Numbered from the stretch's first letter, positions 33,442 to 43,329 are shown. The stretch is DNA of 64,000 nt from Microbacterium sp. Root166 (GCF_001427145.1 NZ_LMGL01000001.1:853540-917539), one strand, 5' to 3'. The notes: generated by a model not told the origin, from the letters alone. Translations and numbers: made by a program.

Positions 33442-35646
33442 TCAGTCCTCGAGGACCGCCTCGACGACGTCGTCGTCCTCGGGCGATTCGGGGACCGGCG
33501 ACTGCCCTTCGCTCACCAGGGTGAGCCCGGATCCGTCGGCCGCGACATCCACCCGCACTACGTCGCCGTCGTGCACCCCGCCGCCGAGGATGGCCATGGC
33601 GAGGCGGTCCTGGATCTGCGACTGGATGAGCCGGCGCAGCGGCCGCGCGCCGAACAGCGGGTCGTAGCCGCGCTCGGCCAGCCAGCCGCGTGCATCCGGC
33701 GTGACGGCGAGCGTGAGCCGGCGGTCCTTGAGCCGGCGCTGCAGCGCGTAGACGGCGAGCTCGACGATCTGGGCGAGGTCGTCCTCGGTGAGCGCCTGGA
33801 AGATCACGATGTCGTCGAGGCGGTTCACGAACTCGGGCTTGAAGGCCTGGCGCACCAGGCCCTGAACCTGCTCGCGCTTCTGCTCGGTCGACAGCGTCGG
33901 GTCGATGAGGATCGGCGAGCCGAGGTTCGAGGTGAGGATCAGGATCACGTTCTTGAAGTCGACCGTGCGTCCCTGGCCGTCGGTGAGACGCCCGTCGTCC
34001 ATGACCTGCAGCAGCACGTCGAACACCTCGGGGTGCGCCTTCTCGACCTCGTCGAGCAGCACGACGCTGTACGGACGCCGCCGCACGGCTTCGGTGAGCT
34101 GGCCGCCCTGCTCGTAGCCGATGTACCCCGGAGGGGCGCCGACCAGCCGCGACACGGTGTGCTTCTCGCCGTACTCCGACATGTCGATGCGCACCATGGC
34201 GTGCTCGTCGTCGAAGAGGAACTCGGCGAGGGACTTCGCGAGCTCGGTCTTGCCGACGCCGGTGGGACCGAGGAAGAGGAACGACCCGGTCGGCCGTCCG
34301 GGGTCGCTGATCCCCGCGCGGGAGCGGCGCACGGCGTCGGAGACGGCCTTCACGGCGTCCTTCTGCCCGATCAGCCGCCGGCCGAGCTCGGCTTCGAGGT
34401 GCAGCAGCTTCTCGGTCTCGCCCTGCAGCAGCCGCCCGACCGGGATGCCGGTCCACGCCGCGATGACGGCGGCGATGTCCTCGTCCGTCACCTGGTCGTT
34501 GACCATGCGCTCCCCCGCCGGCTCTTCGCGCTCGGCATCGACGAGCTGCCGCTCGAGGGCCGGGATCTCGGCGTAGAGCAGACGCGACGCCTTCTCGAGG
34601 TTGCCCTCGCGCTGCGCGCGCTCGGCCTCCATGCGGGCGGCGTCGAGCTTAGTCTTCAGGTCGCCGACGCGGTTGAGCGAAGCACGCTCGCGCTCCCACC
34701 GCTCCTGCAGCTCGCTGAGGCGCTCCTGCTCGCTGCCGAGCTGCTGCCGCAGTGCGGCCAGGCGCTCCTTCGAGGCGTCGTCCTTCTCCTTCTTGAGCGC
34801 GAGCTCCTCCAGCTTCAGCCGGTCGACGTGCCGGCGCAGCTCGTCGATCTCGAGCGGCGCCGAGTCGATCTCCATACGCAGCCGCGAGGCCGCCTCGTCG
34901 ATGAGGTCGATCGCCTTGTCGGGCAGCTGACGGCTCGGGATGTAGCGGTGGCTGAGGGATGCCGCGGCGACGAGCGCGGCATCCGCGATGGCCACCTTGT
35001 GGTGGGCCTCGTACCGTTCCTTGAGGCCGCGGAGGATCGCGACCGTGTCTTCGACCGAGGGCTCGCCGACGTAGACCTGCTGGAAGCGGCGCTCGAGCGC
35101 GGCATCCTTCTCGATGAACTCGCGGTACTCGTTGAGCGTGGTGGCGCCGATCATGCGCAGCTCGCCGCGCGCGAGCATGGGCTTGAGCATGTTGGATGCC
35201 GCGACCGACCCCTCGCCGCCGCCCGCGCCCATGAGCACGTGCAGCTCGTCGATGAACGTGATGATGCGGCCGTCGGAGTCGGTGATCTCCTTGAGGACGT
35301 TCTTGAGGCGCTCCTCGAACTGCCCGCGGTACATCGCTCCCGCGACGAGAGCGGAGATGTCGAGGGTGACGAGCTCCTTGTCCTTGAGCGACTCGGCCAC
35401 GTCGCCTGCGACGATCCGCTGCGCGAGCCCCTCGACGACGGCGGTCTTGCCGACGCCGGGTTCACCGATCAGCACCGGGTTGTTCTTGGTGCGGCGGGTG
35501 AGCACCTGACTCACGCGCCGGATCTCGCTGTCGCGCCCGATGACGGGATCGAGTTTGCCCTGCCGGGCACGGTCGGTCAGGTTGATGCCGAACTGCTCGA
35601 GGGCGCTGCGCGCGTCTTCCTGGCCCGGCTGCTGCGTGGCGTTCAT
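33442..35646 (-). CDS. clpB: ClpB disaggregase lacking the N-terminal domain
   Basis: 734 aa. Two AAA+ modules: Walker A1 GEPGVGKT at residues 61-68 and a second GPTGVGKT, with Arg-finger and sensor sequences intact. A long coiled-coil M-domain lies between them ([19 protein letters not shown] and following), which marks ClpB rather than ClpA/C. The pore loops ([32 protein letters not shown]) are present. Full ClpB is about 850-870 aa, and the missing part is the Clp-N substrate domain. ATG 35646 has CAGGAG. An HspR-type HAIR operator lies 28 nt upstream. Confidence 0.93.
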   Translation of the reverse strand: MNATQQPGQEDARSALEQFGINLTDRARQGKLDPVIGRDSEIRRVSQVLTRRTKNNPVLIGEPGVGKTAVVEGLAQRIVAGDVAESLKDKELVTLDISALVAGAMYRGQFEERLKNVLKEITDSDGRIITFIDELHVLMGAGGGEGSVAASNMLKPMLARGELRMIGATTLNEYREFIEKDAALERRFQQVYVGEPSVEDTVAILRGLKERYEAHHKVAIADAALVAAASLSHRYIPSRQLPDKAIDLIDEAASRLRMEIDSAPLEIDELRRHVDRLKLEELALKKEKDDASKERLAALRQQLGSEQERLSELQERWERERASLNRVGDLKTKLDAARMEAERAQREGNLEKASRLLYAEIPALERQLVDAEREEPAGERMVNDQVTDEDIAAVIAAWTGIPVGRLLQGETEKLLHLEAELGRRLIGQKDAVKAVSDAVRRSRAGISDPGRPTGSFLFLGPTGVGKTELAKSLAEFLFDDEHAMVRIDMSEYGEKHTVSRLVGAPPGYIGYEQGGQLTEAVRRRPYSVVLLDEVEKAHPEVFDVLLQVMDDGRLTDGQGRTVDFKNVILILTSNLGSPILIDPTLSTEQKREQVQGLVRQAFKPEFVNRLDDIVIFQALTEDDLAQIVELAVYALQRRLKDRRLTLAVTPDARGWLAERGYDPLFGARPLRRLIQSQIQDRLAMAILGGGVHDGDVVRVDVAADGSGLTLVSEGQSPVPESPEDDDVVEAVLED

Positions 35647-35671
35647 CTGTCTCCTGAAATCTGCTCACGTG

Positions 35672-35698
35672 AAACTTGAGTCGTGATGGCTCAAGTTT
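35672..35698. promoter_or_regulatory. HAIR (HspR) operator upstream of clpB
   Basis: CTTGAGT-N7-GCTCAAG (35675-35695) inside perfect 9-bp arms AAACTTGAG / CTCAAGTTT. It differs by one base from the HspR-associated inverted repeat CTTGAGT-N7-ACTCAAG, so clpB is likely in the HspR heat-shock regulon. The hspR gene is not in the window. Confidence 0.85.
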
Positions 35699-35735
35699 AG
35701 CAGTCGACGGATGCCGCGGCAATGCCGAACGCCGG

Positions 35736-35741
35736 TACGCT
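35736..35741 (+). promoter_or_regulatory. -10 box of the AraC-type regulator gene
   Basis: TACGCT, 15 nt before ATG 35757, with GGAGA between; a conventional leadered start. Confidence 0.45.
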
Positions 35742-35756
35742 GAGCGGCGGAGAGCC

Positions 35757-36647
35757 ATGGACGAAACGACGACCGAGCCGACGCCGCACTACCGGGTCGA
35801 GGGCTTCGCCGACCAGCGCCTCTGCGTCGTTCCGCAGCCGCAGGTGGATGCCGCGTTGGCCCGGCCGGGCACGCGGAGGTTGACGGTGACCGATGCCGGC
35901 TACTTCCCCGCTGCTGCCGGTCATCGCCGGGTGCGGGGCAAGGGGGCGCCCGAGACGATCGTCCTGCTCTGCGTGGCCGGACGCGGCACGGCCACGATCG
36001 CCGGCGATACCTTCACGCTCACCCCCTCGGCGTGCATCGTCATCCCGGCGGGCGCGCCCCATGTCTACGAGACCTCCTACGCCGATCCGTGGAGCATCTG
36101 GTGGATGCACGTGCGGGGCAGCGACGTCGCCGAGCTCACCGGACCGCTGCTGGGTCAGCAGGTGCCCCTGACGCATCTCCGGGCTCTCGACAGGGTGGTC
36201 GCGCTGTTCGACGAGCTCGTCTCGTCGCTGGATCGCCGGCTGTCGCCCGCCCAGCTCCTCACCGCATCGGGAATCGCGTGGCATCTGCTGACCCGCATCG
36301 CCGCGGACAGCGTGCTGCCCTCGGAGGGATCACCGCTCGAGCGGGCCATGCGCCATCTCGAAGCGCGCATGGACAGCAGCATCCGGGTCGGCGAGCTCGC
36401 CGCCATCGTCGGCCTGTCACCGTCGCATCTGAGCGCCCTGTTCCATCAGGCGACCGGCAGCGGGCCGGGTGCGTTCCAGACCTCGCTGCGCATGTCGCGT
36501 GCCCGCGAGCTGCTCGACACCACGTCGCTCAGCATCCGTGAAGTCGCCGGCGCCGTCGGCTACACGGACTCGCTCTACTTCTCGCGGCACTTCCGGCGGC
36601 TGCACGGCGTGAACCCGTCCACGTACCGTTCGCAGCACAAGGGCTGA
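35757..36647 (+). CDS. AraC-family sugar-type transcriptional regulator
   Basis: 296 aa. An N-terminal cupin sensor domain (AGRGTATIAGDTFTLTPSAC, VIPAGAPHVY) is followed by two C-terminal HTH motifs (MDSSIRVGELAAIVGLSPSH; LSIREVAGAVGYTDSLYFSR) ending in the family FRRLHGVNPSTYR. ATG 35757 is preceded by GGAGA and a TACGCT box. The convergent aldose epimerase and DUF5107 genes are its likely targets. Confidence 0.9.
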   Translation: MDETTTEPTPHYRVEGFADQRLCVVPQPQVDAALARPGTRRLTVTDAGYFPAAAGHRRVRGKGAPETIVLLCVAGRGTATIAGDTFTLTPSACIVIPAGAPHVYETSYADPWSIWWMHVRGSDVAELTGPLLGQQVPLTHLRALDRVVALFDELVSSLDRRLSPAQLLTASGIAWHLLTRIAADSVLPSEGSPLERAMRHLEARMDSSIRVGELAAIVGLSPSHLSALFHQATGSGPGAFQTSLRMSRARELLDTTSLSIREVAGAVGYTDSLYFSRHFRRLHGVNPSTYRSQHKG

Positions 36648-36651
36648 GCGC

Positions 36652-37587
36652 CTACGGGTCGATCCCGCGGATCGTCCATCCGGCGCTGACGGCGGCGCCG
36701 GGCGCGATCGTCAGGAGGTCGCGCCCCGAGTTGAGGGCATCCGGTGGGCAGGTCATCGGCTCCACCGCCACCGCGTGCCGGTGCGTCGCATTGCCTGGGC
36801 TGTCGGCGGTGTAGACCTGCACCCACGGGCACCGGTCATCCCAGGCGACTTCGACCCCGGAGCCGTCGGCGGCTCGCGCGCGCACGCGCGCCGTGCCGGC
36901 GGCATCGCGCCGGAGCTGCGTGAACGCGTGGTTGATCTCCGTTGCGCCCAGCGCGCGAGGTTCACGGAAGTCCCAGCGGCCGTCGCCCTCGGCCACGTGC
37001 GCCGAGCCGGTGGGGAGCAGCCGGTCCGGAGACACCAGGAGCACCTCCGCCCCGGGCAGCTCGAGCTCCCAGGCATCGATGGCGCCCGGCCCGCTGTCCC
37101 CGGCCAGGACGTAGGGGTGTCCACCCAGTCCGAAGGGGGCGTCGCTCGCGCTCTCGTTGACCGCGACGATCTCCTGCGTTAGACCGTCCGCGGAGAGGGT
37201 GAAGGTCACCTCCAGCCGGACGAGCCACGGGTAGCCCGGCTGCGGCGGGATGACCGCGCGCAGCATCAGCTCGTCCGGTCCTGCCGAGACGGCGGCGAAG
37301 TCCAGCCACGCGACGAGACCATGGGCGGCGGTGCCGCGCTCCGGCTCGTTGACCGGCAGCTGGTGCCGGACGCCGCCGAACTCGTACGCGCCGTCCGCCG
37401 TCCGGTTCGGCCACGGTGCGAGGAGCGCACCGCTCATCGACGGCCGCACCTCATCGGCGGCGAACGGCGTGATCAGATCGCGGTCACCGAGGCGCAGCAT
37501 CCGCAGGCTCGCCCCGACGCTCGCGACGCGCGCCTCATAGCCTGCCGCGCGCAGCACGTGCTGCGTTCCGGAGAGCGGGCTGCGCAC
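36652..37587 (-). CDS. Aldose 1-epimerase family protein
   Basis: 311 aa galactose-mutarotase fold. APWPNRTADGAYEFGG is the substrate Arg segment, TAAHGLV and GGHPYVLAGD give the catalytic His positions, and VEPMTCPPDALN gives the Glu base. It interconverts sugar anomers. GTG 37587 begins 2 nt after the stop of the DUF5107 gene, so the two form an operon. Confidence 0.9.
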   Translation of the reverse strand: MRSPLSGTQHVLRAAGYEARVASVGASLRMLRLGDRDLITPFAADEVRPSMSGALLAPWPNRTADGAYEFGGVRHQLPVNEPERGTAAHGLVAWLDFAAVSAGPDELMLRAVIPPQPGYPWLVRLEVTFTLSADGLTQEIVAVNESASDAPFGLGGHPYVLAGDSGPGAIDAWELELPGAEVLLVSPDRLLPTGSAHVAEGDGRWDFREPRALGATEINHAFTQLRRDAAGTARVRARAADGSGVEVAWDDRCPWVQVYTADSPGNATHRHAVAVEPMTCPPDALNSGRDLLTIAPGAAVSAGWTIRGIDP

Positions 37588-37588
37588 G

Positions 37589-40510
37589 TCAGCCGTCCTG
37601 GGGCTCGCGCGCGAACAGCAGCAGCTCGGGAAGGCTCGTGGCGAAGTAGTCGGTCACACCGTCCTCACGGACGGCCGCCGGCGGCACGTAGCGCGGGCGC
37701 GTCTCGCCGAGCGTGGCGGGCGGGTCGCTCTCGGGCATGCCGAGCGCGGCGCGGGTGGCATCCCAGGCCGCGACGGCCTGGCCTTCGCCGCCCTCCCACG
37801 GGCGGAAGGTCCGGGTGCTCAGGATCTCGAGGGCGTCGGCGGCGAACCCCTCCGCGACCAGCAGACGGATGTACTCGATCGTGAAGTCGTCGCGCGTGAG
37901 GACGAATGCTTCGACGCCGCGCAGAGCGCTCAGGCGCGTTGCCGTGCTCTCGCCGAGCCGCGCGGCGAGCTGATCCTGCTCGTACCGCAGACGCGCATCG
38001 CCTGGGGCCGCCTCGACGGCCCGCGCATACAGCTCGCGCGCCTGCCGGTCGTCGTGGGCGACGTTGTAGGCGGCCAAAGCCGCATTGCGCAGGAGCACCG
38101 GTTCAGCGAGCCCAAGCTCGATCGCACGGTTCCACCCCTCGAGCGCCTCGCGGCGACGCCCGTGCGCGTAGAGCAGCATGGCCCGCAGCGAGAGCGCGAC
38201 GGCGTCATCGGGTTCGGCCGCCAGCGCCGTGTCCAGGGCCGCGAGCGCGTCGAGTCCGGAGGGGAATGCCCACGTCCGGTCGGACCGGCGGGCACGCTCG
38301 CGCTCGGCGGCCGCGTCGCCAGCCCGGCCGAGCCCATCGAGGATCGCGGCGGCCTCGTAGTGCGCGATCGGACGCACGTTGCCGGCGCCGGTGACCGGAG
38401 CGGCGACGGCTCGCTGCAGCAGCTCGAGCGCCGCGTCGACGGCACCGGCACGCGCGTGGTCCCGCGCGACATCGAGCAGCAGCGCGGCATCGGCCGCCAG
38501 TGGCCGCCCGGCGAGCGCACGCAGGGTGGCGTCGAGCGGATCGTCGACGAGGGCGCGCTCGACCAGCTTCTCGGCCTCGGAGACCCGGCCGGTCCGGCCC
38601 AGGACGATCGCCCGGAGCGCTGCCCGGCGCGTGTCGTGGCCGACGACGCCGTCCAGGGTGTCCAGCACGCGCAGCGCCGCCCGATTGTGCCCACGCCGGG
38701 CCAGGGAGCGTGCCAGCTCGAGCCCGGCGGCGGCCGCCCACGCGGCATCCCATCCGGCTTTGCCGAAGGCCTGCTCCGCTTCGACGTCGCGTCCGAGCCG
38801 CTGCAGGATGAGGCCGGTGAGGTAGAACACCTCGGCGTCCGGCGGGTTGGCGTTGCGGCGCGTGAGCCGGGCGAGCGCGATCTGCGCACGGTCGAGGGCT
38901 TGCTCGTACCGGCCGGCGCGGTAGTGGTCATCGGCCAGGACGAGGTTCGTGCGCGCGTCACCCGGATCCCGCTCCAGAGCCGCCTGCCAGTAGGGCAGCG
39001 GCGAACGGGTCGGGTGCCGGTACTGGCTCAGGTGCAGGCCCGTGAGATAGAGCTCCTCCACCGAGTCGATGTCCTCGGGAAGCGGGGGCTCGTCGGCGAC
39101 CCAGGGCTCTTCGTCCGAGACGTCGACCGGCTGCCACTGCACGAGGATGCGTCCGGCGTCGTCATGCAGCTCGACGGAGATCGCGTCGGCAGGATCGACG
39201 TCGGTCGACGCGAGCGAGACCGGGACACCGGGGACCATGTCCTCGGTCACGGACGCGACGACGACACCGCCACGCAGGATGCGCAGGGTCGCGCCGGGCT
39301 GCGAGGCCGTGACGGCGACCGTGGCGCCGACCCCACCGTCACGGTCCACGTGCACGGCGGCGTCCGGCGTGGCCTGGTGCGCGGGGCCCATGGCCGGGAT
39401 CGGGTACCAGTACTGCGTGAAGACCTTCGTCTCGCCGGGCATGAGCCACGAGAAGTCGGGCTGGTTGTCGGTGTAGACGCCCGCCATGAGCTCGACGTAC
39501 GGCCCATCGGCGTCGGTGAGCTGGTCGTCCCACGCGTGGCCGAAAGGCGCGTTCCCCCAGGTCCACTGCTTCTTGCCCGGCGAGACGCGCCGCTCGGCCC
39601 AGTGCACGAAGCCCGCCCCGGCGGCATGGTCGTAGCCGCCGAAGAAGTCCTGCTGCGAGTCCACGATCATGTACGACGTGGGCGCGGGGATGTTCCGGTA
39701 GAAGTCGATGCGATCGGCACCCGGCTGCTCTGCGGCCAGCGCCGGGTAGTCGACGTTGTAGTACGGCCGGTCGGCCGCAGGGAATGCGGTCAGCGCCCGT
39801 CGCGCGTGGTCGGCGACGTAGCGCACGTCCTCGGGGAAGAACGACTGGTAATCGTCATGCACGCGCGCCGCGACGTTGGCCCACCATAGGAATGTCTGCC
39901 GCTCGCTCGTGCGGTTGTGCAGCCGGACGACGAGTTCCACCACCGAGCTGCCGGGCCGCAGGCGCACGCCGTGCTGGGCGGACATGCGGGTGAACGGGTC
40001 GTGGTCGTGGCACCACACGGTCACCGAGCCGTCGTCGGACTGCTCGATGAGCGTCTCGACCGGCAGGTAGGTGGCAGGGCGATGGTGCTGCGGCCAATTG
40101 AACTCGACGCCGCCGCTGATCCACGGCCCGGCGAGACCGACGAGCGCCGGCTTGATGACGTTGTTGCGATAGAAGAAGTCGTAGTCCGTCGTCTTGTCGT
40201 AGCCGACGTGGATGCGGCCGCCGAGCTCCGGCAGCACCACGAGTCGCACGAACTCGTTCTCGAGGTGCACCGCCTGCCACGCGCGCGGCGCCGGCTCGTC
40301 GGAGATCTGCTCGGTGAACGGCAGCGGATAGACCTTGCCGCTCGAGCCCTGGTAGACCCGCTGGTCCAGGTACATCGGGTACACGCTGGGCGCGGCGGGC
40401 TCGTAGGTGCGGATCGTCAGCGGCTCGCTCCACGCGACGGCCCCACCCTGGTCGAGCTGCGCCCTCAGGTCGGCGGGCGCGTCGGGAAGAACGATCTGGT
40501 CGGTGCTCAT
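37589..40510 (-). CDS. Large DUF5107 protein with C-terminal TPR repeats
   Basis: 973 aa. The first 380 residues are a DUF5107 domain whose opening (LVVLPELGGRIHVGYDKTT) looks like a galactose-mutarotase/carbohydrate beta-sandwich, with a run of aromatic and His residues (VEFNWPQHHRPATYLP). From about residue 500 on there are ten or more TPR-like helix pairs. There is no signal peptide. It is followed by an aldose epimerase, and SulP lies upstream. Function is unknown; a carbohydrate-active or carbohydrate-binding role fits. ATG 40510 is 7 nt from TAGCAT, so the transcript is predicted leaderless. Confidence 0.82.
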   Translation of the reverse strand: MSTDQIVLPDAPADLRAQLDQGGAVAWSEPLTIRTYEPAAPSVYPMYLDQRVYQGSSGKVYPLPFTEQISDEPAPRAWQAVHLENEFVRLVVLPELGGRIHVGYDKTTDYDFFYRNNVIKPALVGLAGPWISGGVEFNWPQHHRPATYLPVETLIEQSDDGSVTVWCHDHDPFTRMSAQHGVRLRPGSSVVELVVRLHNRTSERQTFLWWANVAARVHDDYQSFFPEDVRYVADHARRALTAFPAADRPYYNVDYPALAAEQPGADRIDFYRNIPAPTSYMIVDSQQDFFGGYDHAAGAGFVHWAERRVSPGKKQWTWGNAPFGHAWDDQLTDADGPYVELMAGVYTDNQPDFSWLMPGETKVFTQYWYPIPAMGPAHQATPDAAVHVDRDGGVGATVAVTASQPGATLRILRGGVVVASVTEDMVPGVPVSLASTDVDPADAISVELHDDAGRILVQWQPVDVSDEEPWVADEPPLPEDIDSVEELYLTGLHLSQYRHPTRSPLPYWQAALERDPGDARTNLVLADDHYRAGRYEQALDRAQIALARLTRRNANPPDAEVFYLTGLILQRLGRDVEAEQAFGKAGWDAAWAAAAGLELARSLARRGHNRAALRVLDTLDGVVGHDTRRAALRAIVLGRTGRVSEAEKLVERALVDDPLDATLRALAGRPLAADAALLLDVARDHARAGAVDAALELLQRAVAAPVTGAGNVRPIAHYEAAAILDGLGRAGDAAAERERARRSDRTWAFPSGLDALAALDTALAAEPDDAVALSLRAMLLYAHGRRREALEGWNRAIELGLAEPVLLRNAALAAYNVAHDDRQARELYARAVEAAPGDARLRYEQDQLAARLGESTATRLSALRGVEAFVLTRDDFTIEYIRLLVAEGFAADALEILSTRTFRPWEGGEGQAVAAWDATRAALGMPESDPPATLGETRPRYVPPAAVREDGVTDYFATSLPELLLFAREPQDG

Positions 40511-40517
40511 TCGTCCG

Positions 40518-40523
40518 ATGCTA
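40518..40523 (-). promoter_or_regulatory. -10 box of DUF5107 operon
   Basis: TAGCAT on the minus strand, 7 nt before ATG 40510. Confidence 0.6.
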
Positions 40524-40597
40524 GGCGGGCATAGGGCGCGAGGATATGGGCAGAACTCCGCCACGCATGGACGAAACGATGATCGTCCTTCGGCTGT

Positions 40598-42271
40598 TCA
40601 GCGTCGACGATCGCCGATCTCGTCCAGGGCGTCGGCGTACGCACGCCGCAGTGTGTCACCCACCCACTCGGTGCCCTTGTAGACGTTGCGCTCGCCGATG
40701 TCGTCGGTCAGCCCGCCGGCGGCGAGCTGATCGATCACGCGGGTCTCGGTCGCGACCACCTTGAGGCCCCCGCCCGTCTCGCGCAGCTGCTCGGCGTACC
40801 GCCGCAGCACGTCGACGAGCGAGAGACCGATCTGATCGGTTCCGCGGAGGCGCACGATGACGATCGCATCGCGCGAGTGCCGGTTCACCTCCGGCAGCTG
40901 CTTCTCGAAGATGGGCGTGCTCGCGAAGAACAGGCTGCCGTACGGCTGAAGGATCAGCACTCGCCCGGCGGGCACCGACTTCGGCGGATCCGACTCGCGG
41001 AGGCGCCCGTCGGTCTCGAGATGCACCGCGCGCACGCGGACCCGGTTGGACTGCTGGGCGACGTAGAGGATGATGCCGAGTCCCGCACCGGCGAGGACGG
41101 CGAACTGCAGCGGGATGATCAGCGTCAGGCCGAAGGTGACCGCCATGATCGCCGTGGGAAGCGGCCCCGACTTCACGACCGAGTAGATGCGGCTGGGCTT
41201 CACGGCGCCGATGCCGACGACGATCAGCAGACCCGCGAGGGCCGGCATGGCCACGTAGGCGACGACATCGGATGCCGCGAACAGCAGCACCGCCATCACC
41301 GCGCCGGCCACGAACAGGGCGAGCCGGGTCTTGGCGCCCGACTGCACGAGGATCGACGAGCCCGCCATCGATCCGCCGACGGGCATGCCGCGCAGGAGGC
41401 CGGAGAGGATGTTGCCCGCGCCCTGTCCGATGAAGTCGCGGTTGGTGTCGGGCGGGCGGCCGTCCACGGTCGGGATGCCCGCCGACACCGCCGCGCCCTG
41501 CACGAGTCCGATGAACGCGAGCGAGACCGCCGGCACGATGAGCGCGGGCACGTCGGCCAGGCTCGGCAGCACCGGGGACGGCAGCCCTCGCGGCACCTCG
41601 ACGATGTCACGCAGCTGTGTGACGGGGTCGCCCACCCAGAGGTTGAGCAGCACGGCGCAGACCGAGCCGACCACCACGGCGAGCACCAGGCCGAGACTGC
41701 CGACGCGCGTCTGCCGGAGCACCACGATGAGCAGGATCGTGATGGTGCCGACGATGACCGAGGCGATGCTCCAGGCGTTGATGTGCAGCAGGACGTCGAA
41801 CATCTTCAGCAGCCGGTTGGCGCCGCGCGCGTCGTAGCCCGTGAAGTTCGACAGCTGCCCGAGCACGATGTTCACGCCGATCGCCGTGATGAAGCCCGTC
41901 ATCACGGCCGTGGGGACGAAGCTCACCAGGCGTCCGGCACGCGCCAGACCGGCGATGACCATGACGATGCCCGTGAGCACCGCGAGCGTGAACAGCGCGC
42001 GGTCGGGGTCGGGGCGGCTGTCGAGACCGGCATCCGACACGACCAGGGCCATGGCGCTCGTCGCCTGCACCGCCATGAAGGCGCTGCTGGTGAAGCATGC
42101 GGCGCCGACGAGCCCGAACATGTAGCCGTAGAGCCCGGCGAGCGGGTTCACCCCGGCGAGCAGGCCGGCGGCCAGGCCGTCGGGCACCGCTTCGACGCCG
42201 AGCACGACGCCGGACATCACATCCTTGCCGAGCGTCTTGCGGGAGAACCACCGCCTCGGATCGATGCGCAC
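40598..42271 (-). CDS. SulP-family anion transporter with STAS domain
   Basis: 557 aa. About 12-14 transmembrane helices (residues 15-420) and a C-terminal STAS domain (about 430-530; SRDAIVIVRLRGTDQIGLS). GLYGYMFGLVG and GGSMAGSSILVQSGAKTR are family landmarks. Substrate could be sulfate, bicarbonate or a dicarboxylate. Two in-frame GTG codons exist (42277 and 42271); a TACGGT box ends exactly 6 nt before 42271, so the second is chosen. Confidence 0.9.
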   Translation of the reverse strand: MRIDPRRWFSRKTLGKDVMSGVVLGVEAVPDGLAAGLLAGVNPLAGLYGYMFGLVGAACFTSSAFMAVQATSAMALVVSDAGLDSRPDPDRALFTLAVLTGIVMVIAGLARAGRLVSFVPTAVMTGFITAIGVNIVLGQLSNFTGYDARGANRLLKMFDVLLHINAWSIASVIVGTITILLIVVLRQTRVGSLGLVLAVVVGSVCAVLLNLWVGDPVTQLRDIVEVPRGLPSPVLPSLADVPALIVPAVSLAFIGLVQGAAVSAGIPTVDGRPPDTNRDFIGQGAGNILSGLLRGMPVGGSMAGSSILVQSGAKTRLALFVAGAVMAVLLFAASDVVAYVAMPALAGLLIVVGIGAVKPSRIYSVVKSGPLPTAIMAVTFGLTLIIPLQFAVLAGAGLGIILYVAQQSNRVRVRAVHLETDGRLRESDPPKSVPAGRVLILQPYGSLFFASTPIFEKQLPEVNRHSRDAIVIVRLRGTDQIGLSLVDVLRRYAEQLRETGGGLKVVATETRVIDQLAAGGLTDDIGERNVYKGTEWVGDTLRRAYADALDEIGDRRR

Positions 42272-42277
42272 CGTCAC

Positions 42278-42283
42278 ACCGTA
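42278..42283 (-). promoter_or_regulatory. -10 box of SulP gene, decides the start
   Basis: TACGGT on the minus strand ends 6 nt before GTG 42271 and directly abuts GTG 42277, so the former fits the leaderless spacing. Confidence 0.5.
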
Positions 42284-42324
42284 GCGAAGCCCGGCGCGCG
42301 GGACCTCGCCCGGTGCGGGTGGTG

Positions 42325-43329
42325 TCAGGCGACCGGCTCGAGCATCTCGACCTCAGCCCCGGCGGCCTGCATCGCCTCACGCGTGCAGCAGAACCGTGCG
42401 CGGTAGGCCGTGGGGGTGGTATCGAGCACGCGGGCGAAGTTCTGCCGCAGCACGGCGGCCGACCCGAAGCCGCTCTCGTAGGCGACGCGATCGAGGCCCA
42501 GATCGGTCTTCTCGAGCAGGCGCTGCGCATGGATGATCCGCTGCCGGGCCAGCCAGGCCGCCGGCGTCGCGCCGTAGTCGGACTTGAAGCGACGGGCGAA
42601 CGTGCGCGGCGACATGTGCGCCTTGGCAGCGAGCTGGTCGACCGTGAGCTCGAGCCGGAGGTTCTCGACCATCCAGTCGGTCACCGGTGACAGCGACAGC
42701 GACGCGACCTCGGGCAGCGGACGATCGATGAACTGCGCCTGGCCCCCGTCGCGCTGCGGCGGCACGACCATGCGCCGCGCGATCTTGTTGGTGAGCTCGG
42801 CGCCGAGCTCCTGGCGCAGGAGGTGCAGGCAGGCGTCGAGGCCCGCGGCGGTGCCGGCGCTCGTGATGACCTTGCCGTCCTGCACGTAGAGCACATCTGG
42901 GTCGACGTCGACGCGCGGGTACATCTTCGCCATGATGTCGGCGTACATCCAGTGCGTGGTGGCCCGGCGGCCGTCGAGCACGCCGGCCGCGCCCAGGATG
43001 AAGGAGCCGCTGCACACGCTCAGCACCCACGCGTCGCGCGCCACGGCGGCCCGCACCGCGTCGAGCACGCGCTCGTCGGTGTTGTCCCAGTACTGCCGGG
43101 GCGTGGGGGAGACGACGACGAGATCGGCCTCGTACGCGAACGCCAGGTCGAGGTCCACGTTGATCGAGAAGCCCATCTTCGACTGCACGACGCCGGGGTT
43201 CGGCGTCACGATGCGGAAGTCGAAGTTGGGGATGCCGTCATCCGACCGGTCGAGCCCGAAGGCCTCGCAGGCGACCCCGAATTCAAAGGGCGCGAACCCG
43301 TCCTGAACGATCACGGCGACCGTCTTCAT
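42325..43329 (-). CDS. GlxA-type regulator (DJ-1/PfpI domain plus AraC HTH)
   Basis: 334 aa. The N-terminal DJ-1/PfpI amidotransferase-like domain (about 1-180) has the nucleophile elbow SVCSGSFILGAAG. The C-terminal AraC domain (about 215-315) has QLAAKAHMSPRTFARRFKSD and VAYESGFGSAAVLRQNF. Such proteins sense nitrogenous metabolites or oxidative signals. ATG 43329 has GGAGGT. A quartet of TGGCAG half-sites lies between it and the divergent 40-aa gene. Confidence 0.9.
   Translation of the reverse strand: MKTVAVIVQDGFAPFEFGVACEAFGLDRSDDGIPNFDFRIVTPNPGVVQSKMGFSINVDLDLAFAYEADLVVVSPTPRQYWDNTDERVLDAVRAAVARDAWVLSVCSGSFILGAAGVLDGRRATTHWMYADIMAKMYPRVDVDPDVLYVQDGKVITSAGTAAGLDACLHLLRQELGAELTNKIARRMVVPPQRDGGQAQFIDRPLPEVASLSLSPVTDWMVENLRLELTVDQLAAKAHMSPRTFARRFKSDYGATPAAWLARQRIIHAQRLLEKTDLGLDRVAYESGFGSAAVLRQNFARVLDTTPTAYRARFCCTREAMQAAGAEVEMLEPVA

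Noticed and set aside
33400..35679. 759-codon open frame on the plus strand opposite clpB
   Set aside because: It mirrors clpB codon by codon, is rich in Arg/Val/Leu/Asp of the kind produced by antisense high-GC frames, and has no ribosome site or domain. The sense frame encodes an intact ClpB.
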